A DNA stretch of 9,266 nt. It comes from Myxococcota bacterium (GTDB taxonomy: Bacteria; Myxococcota_C; UBA6777). The position numbers were made by a program, and so were the translations under genes. Below are positions 1-4,686 of the stretch, piece by piece. The number at the start of each line of letters is the position of its first letter. Positions within the stretch are counted from its first letter, which is position 1. Under the pieces are notes generated by a model. That model made no database searches and was not told the DNA's origin. It saw nothing but the letters and a program-made list of their open reading frames with translations. Location: assembly GCA_023150835.1 (NCBI GenBank), contig JAKLKB010000182.1, forward strand, positions 1-9,266, read 5' to 3'.

Positions 1-2
1 TT

Positions 3-1088
3 GCCGCCTTCGGGAGTGGAGACGCTGTGGGTGTCGGCGAGGGCCTGTCCACCGAGGGCTTGGATCTCTGCAACCACTTGGGCGGCGGGGCCTGCGCTGA
101 TCTCGCCGCTGCCATCGCGGGCGATCCCGATATCATTCACCACCACTCTTGCTCCACGCTTGGCCAACTCCAGCGCGTATACACGGCCCAATCCGCCCCC
201 TGCGCCTGTCACCACCGCCACCTGTCCATCAAAGCGGATCGCATCAGGGCGCTCGGCACCTGCGCTTGCATAACCCCGATCCATCAGGATCTCGCCACTT
301 TGGGAGTGGACCACTTGGAAGTAGGCTGCGCTTCCCTCTTTCCAGATCCGCGTCTCGATCGGTTCGCCCGGGTACAAGGGCTTTGAGAAGCGCGCCTTCA
401 ACTCCCGCAGCTTGGATGGATCTCCCCCCGCGAGGTGTTTGATCAGCGCTCGACAAGCGTAACCATACGTGCAAAGCCCGTGCATAATCGGTTTTGAAAA
501 GCCGGCACTTCGGGCAAATTCAGGATCGACGTGCAGCGGAAAAAGATCACCCGAAAGCCGATACAACAACGGCTGTCCTTCCGATGGATAGGCTTTTTCG
601 ATAATATCTGGCTCGCGCTCCGGCAGGGCGTACCTCTCGGGCGGAGCATTGTCTCCACCAAAGCCCCCATCATTTCGACAAAACAAACGAAAGACGCTTT
701 CAAACAGCTTTCGCCCTTGCCCGTCGCGGGTGAGCGATCGTGCGATCAACAGCGCGCCTTTTCCTGCGCCTTTGTCGTAGATATCTGTGATGCGGCCTTC
801 TGTCACGAGCTTTCCCTTCGGTGGGATCGGGCGGTAAAAGATCAGTTCTTGTTCTCCGTGCAATATCCCCGACAGATCCGCCCCCGAACGCAAGATCACT
901 TCCCCTAAAAACCCGTGGATCGCCGCGATCCCAAAACTTGGAACCACCTTGAGTTCTTGCTCATAAACATACGACATCTCGTCGAAACCTGCCCCCACAC
1001 CCAACGCGTACAAGATCGCGTCCTTTTCCTCGTATTCCCGCTCATACGGACCCAATCGCTGCCCGATACTCTCCAAATTCAACGCCAT
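3..1088 (-). CDS. MaoC-like enoyl-CoA hydratase 2 fused to SDR dehydrogenase (MFE-2 type), partial
   Basis: I translated this frame by hand: 362 residues are present and it stays open to the left edge, so the 3' end is missing. Residues about 1-280 form a double hot-dog MaoC/hydratase 2 unit, with the signature YRLSGDLFPLH at 176-186 and KPIMHGLC at 199-206. Asp181 and His186 match the catalytic Asp/His pair of the family, but the usual Asn of GDxNPLH is Phe183. From about 287 a Rossmann SDR domain begins, with TGAGGGLG at 294-301 and VVVND at 315-319, closest in wording to peroxisomal multifunctional enzyme type 2. The expected role is hydration of 2-enoyl-CoA and oxidation of the 3-hydroxyacyl-CoA in fatty-acid or related beta-oxidation, in the cytoplasm. 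The domain order is hydratase then dehydrogenase, opposite to eukaryotic MFE-2. The ATG at 1088 is preceded by AAGGAGG (1099-1105). It lies 66 nt downstream of the glycosyltransferase on the same strand. The SDR catalytic Tyr/Lys fall outside the window. Confidence 0.9.
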   Translation of the reverse strand, partial: MALNLESIGQRLGPYEREYEEKDAILYALGVGAGFDEMSYVYEQELKVVPSFGIAAIHGFLGEVILRSGADLSGILHGEQELIFYRPIPPKGKLVTEGRITDIYDKGAGKGALLIARSLTRDGQGRKLFESVFRLFCRNDGGFGGDNAPPERYALPEREPDIIEKAYPSEGQPLLYRLSGDLFPLHVDPEFARSAGFSKPIMHGLCTYGYACRALIKHLAGGDPSKLRELKARFSKPLYPGEPIETRIWKEGSAAYFQVVHSQSGEILMDRGYASAGAERPDAIRFDGQVAVVTGAGGGLGRVYALELAKRGARVVVNDIGIARDGSGEISAGPAAQVVAEIQALGGQALADTHSVSTPEGG

Positions 1089-1154
1089 GCTTTCTGTTCC
1101 TCCTTGCACTTCCGTGTTGCTTGCTGTTCTTCGTTTGACGGATCTCGCGCCGAG

Positions 1155-1985
1155 TCAGTCTTGTTTCCAAAAAAGGTGATGGCGGATCTTTGCTTTTGTC
1201 TCGGTGTAAATGGAAAAAAAACGAGATAAAATAGGCGTCCGATTCAATAGACCGGCAAGGCGATCTTTGAGCGAAAGCGTTCGAAAACTATGCTCTGCGC
1301 CGACGTGTCGAAACACATCCTCATACTGTAATAGCACGGCAGCTTCAGCTGTCGATTTTAAGAATCGCCGAGACATATCCACCTCCGTATCTTCCATCTT
1401 TATGCCCTCCGCATAAGGGCCAATTTGTCGATGAAATGAGGCTTTTTTGAGATGTGGCTGATCTGAATAAATCAAAAAAGAAAAAGCCACATCAGATTGT
1501 CTCTTGCAGAAAAATCGTATTTTTTTTTCTTGCTGGTGGTTATCTTCGTAATTCAAAATTGGAAAATAATCATAATTTCCTTTCACCGTATAACGAATGA
1601 ATTGCAGATGCTCAAAGCGGCGAAGCGCCCAAACTCCTTGCTCCAAATAATCACTCGACCGCTCTATGAGCCAGTCATCTTGTAATTGTAAGATAAAATC
1701 TCCTGTTGCTGCTGCCAGCCCTTGGTTTGTGTTCGCTCCAAGTCCTCGGTTTACCAGAGAGCAAAGGAAGATATCAAAGGGCATTTTTCGGATCTCTTCT
1801 TGGACAGATAGTGGGCTGGCATCGTCACAAACGATGAGTTGCAATCGGTTTCGTGGGTAGGTCGTGTTCTTTAAGAAGCAATCAAGCGTTTTTTGCAACA
1901 AGGCAAGTCGATTGTATGTAATAAAAAGCACAGAAATGAGCGGTAAATGTTGCTCGGTACTGGGGGCTTCTTGGTGAGAGGGCAT
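1155..1985 (-). CDS. Family 2 (GT-A fold) glycosyltransferase
   Basis: This 276-residue cytoplasmic or membrane-associated protein has no predicted membrane segment. It shows the GT-A hallmarks in order: the first strand ISVLFITYNR (17-26), the nucleotide-binding CDDAS (53-57), the NRGLGANTNQGL helix (79-90), the metal-binding QDDW (102-105) in place of DxD, and an acidic EDTEVD (198-203) where the catalytic base is expected. It should transfer a sugar from a nucleotide-sugar donor to a glycan or lipid acceptor; the substrate cannot be read from sequence. I chose the ATG at 1985, with AAGGA at 1997-2001, over a TTG start 54 nt upstream that would overlap a dispersed repeat. My count of 1441-1620 gives about 33% G+C against about 66% for positions 1-180 of the neighbouring gene, which suggests acquisition by transfer. 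The MaoC-SDR gene follows 66 nt downstream, so co-transcription is possible. Confidence 0.88.
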   Translation of the reverse strand: MPSHQEAPSTEQHLPLISVLFITYNRLALLQKTLDCFLKNTTYPRNRLQLIVCDDASPLSVQEEIRKMPFDIFLCSLVNRGLGANTNQGLAAATGDFILQLQDDWLIERSSDYLEQGVWALRRFEHLQFIRYTVKGNYDYFPILNYEDNHQQEKKIRFFCKRQSDVAFSFLIYSDQPHLKKASFHRQIGPYAEGIKMEDTEVDMSRRFLKSTAEAAVLLQYEDVFRHVGAEHSFRTLSLKDRLAGLLNRTPILSRFFSIYTETKAKIRHHLFWKQD

Positions 1986-2012
1986 ATGGATCTCGTTCCT
2001 TTTTGTCGGGAA

Positions 2013-2087
2013 ATGATGCGGCCTATAGTGTGATCGCAAAGCGTAGGGGCATCCCCCTGTGGCTGCCCAACAATCGGGTGTCTACGC
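2013..2087. repeat. Dispersed hairpin repeat, copy A
   Basis: This segment shares an ordered set of blocks with 6997-7072: ATGAT, GTGTGATCGCAAA, AGGGGCA, TGTGGCTGCCCA and GTCTAC. It can fold: GCGTAG (2041-2046) pairs with CTACGC (2082-2087), and GGGCA (2047-2051) pairs with TGCCC (2064-2068). It lies just upstream of the minus-strand glycosyltransferase. No coding function is seen. It belongs in appearance to the GTAGGGGC class of short interspersed palindromic repeats; the class assignment is from memory. Confidence 0.6.
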
Positions 2088-2380
2088 ACTATCCTACGGG
2101 AACACATCACTCGGATATCGTATAAGCCTCGCGACGCATGATTACCGCCCCAAACCACGCAGGGTCAAGGGGCGACAGTCCGCGGCGAGGTGTGGCGCAT
2201 CACCTCGCACCCCAATCCAACAAGCCACTCCTATCCGATGAGGAACCCGAGAAGCCCCCGATGCCCTTCGATGTTCATACATCACGGCAGATTAACACCG
2301 CACACTCAAGATGAGCACGATACCGAACCCGCTCTTGACTTTGTTGATCTCCTCGGCTATACCGCAACCCAATGCGGTGA
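2088..2380. other. Non-coding stretch without a supportable gene
   Basis: No open frame here has a credible start, ribosome site or recognisable product. Two short overlapping frames (about 2160-2313 and 2278-2387) have protein-like wording but no start, and they shift phase near 2310, so at most they are remnants of an older gene. The stretch holds the stem-loop at 2169-2213 and, at its right end, ACCGCA/TGCGGT (2361-2378), which abuts the presumed left boundary of the ISC element. A short omega-RNA guide would be expected in the last 15-20 bases. Confidence 0.5.
2169..2213. repeat. Perfect 8-bp stem-loop with outer G/C arms
   Basis: GCGAGGTG (2185-2192) and CACCTCGC (2201-2208) are exact reverse complements around an 8-nt loop. 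An outer GGGG (2169-2172) can pair with CCCC (2210-2213) across a 5' bulge. There is no following T-tract, so it is not a classical terminator. It could be part of a structured RNA or a protein-binding palindrome. Confidence 0.55.
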
Positions 2381-2711
2381 TATCTAGCCAAACTTCGCAC
2401 CCTCATGTAAAGCTACGGAACCATGAGAGCTTCGTCAACGACCCGCCCCGACATGGAGCGGGCTTGCTTCGGTAAGCCCCGTTGACCCGCCCCAGAAGCC
2501 GAGGGAAACTTTGGTGGAGGAAACGTTGGGAGAGAATAGATAGGCATAGTCGGATGCTTCTCCAGTCCGATGCATCTGCGGGACACGCGGACAGTCCTTG
2601 GGTAAGGCTGCTTCGTGTCTTCAAAACCTCTCGTCCAACCGGGCCTTAAGAACTTGACCGAAACGCACGTTTCGAGAACACCCCGTCAATATGGGGAAAG
2701 GTAACGTCTTC
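2381..2711 (+). ncRNA. HEARO / IscB-associated omega-RNA
   Basis: A densely structured region abuts the IscB start, which is the known location of omega-RNA (first described as the HEARO RNA). Helices I can see are: CTCATG/CATGAG (2402-2407 with 2422-2427); GCTTC/GAAGC (2429-2433 with 2495-2499) enclosing GTCAACG/CGTTGAC (2434-2440 with 2480-2486); GGGCTTGC-TTCG-GTAAGCCC (2460-2479) with a UUCG tetraloop; GCAT+CGGA/TCCG+ATGC (2544-2573) with a 3-nt bulge; GACACG/CGTGTC (2582-2587 with 2614-2619) enclosing CAG+CCTT-GGGT-AAGG+CTG (2592-2610); CGAAAC/GTTTCG (2659-2674); and CCCC/GGGG (2681-2696). A family RNA would carry a short guide at its 5' end, copied from flanking DNA, and would load onto IscB. 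The 5' end is uncertain; nested pairing is solid from 2402. The 3' end may overlap the ribosome site of iscB. Confidence 0.85.
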
Positions 2712-3344
2712 ATGGCACTAAACAGAGTCCTCGTCTTGGACTTCAACCATCAACCCCTGATGCCTTGTCATCCTGCACGCGCTCGCCAACTGGCATTGCG
2801 AGAGCGGTTGTGTGGGTTGGTTGTACCGTTGGAAGTCGGCAGCGGGGGGCAAACGAAGTACAACCGCAGCCGACAAGAGTATCGGAAAACACATTGGCTG
2901 GATGCGGTGTGTGTGGGCGTGTCAGGAGAAAGAGTGTGCGTGGACTTCGCGCAAGAAGTGCTGGAGATCAGAGCGATGGGACGGGGAAGTCGGCAGAAGT
3001 GTAGCGTGGATCAGTACGGTTTGCGAAGCGCGAGACTCCCAAGGGTCGTCTTCCCCCGAACAGGGGCGAAAGCGAGACAGAAGAAAGTACACGGTTTTCA
3101 AACAGGAGACATGGTGGAAGCGGTGGTTCCGAAGGGAAAGAAAGCAGGCCGATACGTCGGACGGGTGGCGGTGCGAAGCACGGGCAGTTTCAACATCAAA
3201 ACCCGAAGTGGCGCCACACAAGGCATTTCTTACAAACATTGTCGTCTCCTTCAACACACCGATGGATACGCCTACACACGAAGACATGACGGCGCTTCCT
3301 CCCCCCTCGCCCATAAGGGGGCTTCCGCGCCGAAGAGACGGTGA
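2712..3344 (+). CDS. iscB: IscB-derived protein with in-frame deletion of the nuclease core
   Basis: The frame encodes 210 residues, against roughly 400-550 for IscB. Residues 6-27 are the N-terminal PLMP (RRXRR) module, with VLVLD and PLMPCHPARARQL. The protein then jumps directly to ALRERLCGL and PLEVGSGGQTKYNR (28-52), which in the family lies just after HNH. RuvC-III is present (KTHWLDA 59-65, His61 and Asp64). The C-terminal RNA/target-binding part follows, including GRGSRQKC, HGFQTGDMVEAVVPKGKK and NIKTRSGATQGI. RuvC-I, bridge helix, RuvC-II and HNH are all absent, so no complete nuclease site can form. The seam is near 2790-2795 and the frame stays open. The ATG at 2712 has AAAGG upstream (2697-2701); an in-frame ATG at 2691 falls in the last RNA hairpin. 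The last ~20 residues are translated from the right-end hairpin. It is either a decaying gene or a nuclease-dead omega-RNA binder; sequence alone does not decide. Confidence 0.88.
   Translation: MALNRVLVLDFNHQPLMPCHPARARQLALRERLCGLVVPLEVGSGGQTKYNRSRQEYRKTHWLDAVCVGVSGERVCVDFAQEVLEIRAMGRGSRQKCSVDQYGLRSARLPRVVFPRTGAKARQKKVHGFQTGDMVEAVVPKGKKAGRYVGRVAVRSTGSFNIKTRSGATQGISYKHCRLLQHTDGYAYTRRHDGASSPLAHKGASAPKRR
3291..3331. repeat. Right-end hairpin of the ISC element
   Basis: GGCGC (3291-3295) pairs with GCGCC (3327-3331), and CCCCC (within 3301-3306) pairs with GGGGG (3317-3321), with mismatched TTCCT/CTTCC between. Imperfect subterminal hairpins of this kind are typical of IS200/IS605-superfamily ends, where the transposase recognises them as single strands. 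Here it also encodes the C-terminal tail of the IscB-derived protein. Confidence 0.7.
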
Positions 3345-3506
3345 ATCGTTCACGTGTAGCTGCGTCAAAAGGTAGAACGTGGTGGTTGTTTGCCCTGCAC
3401 AGAGCGCAGCGTGGATGGCAAGCTAGGGAGTCCGTAGGTTTTTTTAGGTGCGATCGAAAAGCAGTACACAAAAAATGGACGAAAGCACGATGGTGCGGAG
3501 AGAACG

Positions 3507-4292
3507 ATGATCGAGAGTCCACATTACAATTCAAATGATCCGATCGAGATCGCGCCCGGGGTGTTTCACCTCGGCGTGCAGGACGCGAGACACAGTTTTT
3601 CGAATATCCCTTACCTGATCGTCGATGGCGACGAAGCGCTGATCTTGGATCCCGGATCGGCAAAACCTGAGTTCTACGCGACCGTTTTGCGAAAAGTCCA
3701 AGCTGTTGTCGATCCAAAACAAATCAAATACATGGTCGTTCAACACCAAGATCCCGATCTGTGCGCGGCTCTGCCCCTTTTTGAAAAACTGGTGGATCCC
3801 GATGTGAAGATCCTTGCTCCTTTAGAGGCCCAAGTTCTGCTGCAACACTACGGATGCCAACATGATGTTTACCCCTTGGATGACGGCGACACCCTGACCA
3901 TGAAACATGGGAGAACACTTTCGTTTATCATGGTTCCTTATTGTCATTTTGTTGGTAATATGATCACTTATGACGCCCGAACCAAGCTACTTTTTAGCTC
4001 AGACGTCTTTGGGGGATTTACGGGAAAAAGTCTCTTGTATGCCGATGACGATTATCCCTTCCAACTGAAAGTGTTTCTCGGACAATACCTCGGCTCCAAA
4101 AGAGCCTTGGAATATGCCCTCAAACGCATCGAACTTCTCGACAAAACCGATGGAATCGAGATGATCTGTCCCCAGCATGGATGCCTGATCAAAAAAGAAC
4201 AGATCCCCATGTACCTCGAAGCCGGTCATCAGCTCGAAGTCGGCGGAGAAGTGGAAATGCTTGCCAAAAAATATGCAATTTGTTTGGATTGA
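3507..4292 (+). CDS. ODP-type metallo-beta-lactamase-fold di-iron protein
   Basis: This 261-residue soluble protein has the MBL fold used by flavodiiron proteins but no flavodoxin domain. Metal ligands are readable: His80-x-Asp82-x-Asp84 (HQDPD), His147 (PYCHFVGN), Asp166 (SSDVFGG) and His224 (CPQHG). The spacing (62 residues from Asp84 to His147, 18 to Asp166, then 57) fits the oxygen-binding di-iron protein pattern as I recall it, HxExDx62Hx18Dx60H, with Asp in place of Glu at 82. ODP proteins bind O2 at a di-iron centre and act as sensors or sinks, and some work in bacterial chemotaxis. The ATG at 3507 follows GGAGAG (3497-3502). The gene lies 47 nt upstream of a small ORF and then a cyclase carrying a hemerythrin domain, which supports a shared O2/NO role. 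A simple flavodiiron reductase lacking its flavin partner is the alternative. The ISC element ends about 165 nt upstream and may affect its promoter. Confidence 0.85.
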   Translation: MIESPHYNSNDPIEIAPGVFHLGVQDARHSFSNIPYLIVDGDEALILDPGSAKPEFYATVLRKVQAVVDPKQIKYMVVQHQDPDLCAALPLFEKLVDPDVKILAPLEAQVLLQHYGCQHDVYPLDDGDTLTMKHGRTLSFIMVPYCHFVGNMITYDARTKLLFSSDVFGGFTGKSLLYADDDYPFQLKVFLGQYLGSKRALEYALKRIELLDKTDGIEMICPQHGCLIKKEQIPMYLEAGHQLEVGGEVEMLAKKYAICLD

Positions 4293-4339
4293 AATTGGAA
4301 AAGAAAGGATATATGCTGAAAAATAAAGGAGAAATCAAC

Positions 4340-4612
4340 ATGGATGAAAAAGAAGTCATCGAATTGATCTTGATTACCGCTCTCAAACTGACCCAAGATG
4401 AAGAGAAATTGGTCACGTTGCTTACCGACACAGGCATCTCTTTAAACGAAGACTTGAGCCTCCATTCGATCGATGGCTTGCCAACGGAGGTTTTGAAAAA
4501 ATTAATGGTCAACCTAACGCAATTGCCTGTAGTAAAGATCAGCGCCAAGCAGATCATCCGCAAAAGTGGACTCACCACTCCCAACTCGCTTGGCAAGTCT
4601 TTCATCGTCTAA
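4340..4612 (+). CDS. Small orphan protein between ODP and cyclase genes
   Basis: This is a 90-residue protein I do not recognise. It starts MDEKEVIELILITALKLTQD, has a mixed acidic/leucine-rich helical first half, and ends KQIIRKSGLTTPNSLGKSF with a basic tail. There is no signal peptide, membrane segment or Cys motif. The ATG at 4340 has AAAGGAG 8 nt upstream; an in-frame ATG at 4313, also with an AAAGGA, would add nine residues. It is in the same direction as its neighbours, 47 nt after the ODP gene and 74 nt before the cyclase, so it is probably in the same operon. A small regulator or partner of the sensor cyclase is possible, but nothing in the sequence proves it. Confidence 0.65.
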   Translation: MDEKEVIELILITALKLTQDEEKLVTLLTDTGISLNEDLSLHSIDGLPTEVLKKLMVNLTQLPVVKISAKQIIRKSGLTTPNSLGKSFIV

Positions 4613-4676
4613 GAGAATCTCGCAACCGTGATAGAGTCCCACAGGGCGATCTCTTTCAGCAAGTCTTTACGTCGCG

Positions 4677-4682
4677 TAGGAG
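4677..4682 (+). promoter_or_regulatory. Ribosome binding site deciding a TTG start
   Basis: TAGGAG sits four bases before the TTG at 4687. The next in-frame ATG is codon 53, inside the second HAMP-like repeat, so the TTG is the only start that keeps the repeat array whole. Confidence 0.6.
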
Positions 4683-4686
4683 AACC

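Larger units (their letters stand above)
2381..3340 (+). mobile_element. Non-autonomous ISC/HEARO element (IS200/IS605 superfamily)
   Basis: The element comprises an omega-RNA region, an iscB-derived frame and a right-end hairpin, with no transposase, as is usual for IscB loci. The pentamer GGTGA occurs both at 2376-2380, before the RNA, and at 3340-3344, just after the right-end hairpin. GTGA/ATGA is the tetranucleotide I recall being linked to HEARO insertion sites, so these are my candidate edges. The boundaries are inferred and could be off by tens of bases. If they hold, the iscB stop codon TGA (3342-3344) is supplied by flanking DNA. Confidence 0.6.

Noticed and set aside
1497-1860. Short plus-strand frames opposite the glycosyltransferase
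   Set aside because: They are antisense shadows of a gene with clear GT-A motifs and lack ribosome sites.
2190-2387. A possible small gene directly before the omega-RNA
   Set aside because: Start and ribosome site are missing, reading sense seems to shift phase near 2310, and the end runs into the presumed element boundary; kept only as a possible relic.
2812-3375. A 187-residue frame overlapping iscB in another phase
   Set aside because: Its wording is the out-of-phase shadow of the clearly homologous IscB frame; no ribosome site or recognisable domain.
3196-3717. A 173-residue minus-strand frame crossing the iscB end and the ODP start
   Set aside because: It overlaps two well-supported plus-strand genes, crosses the element boundary, and has Arg/Ser-rich shadow composition with no family features.
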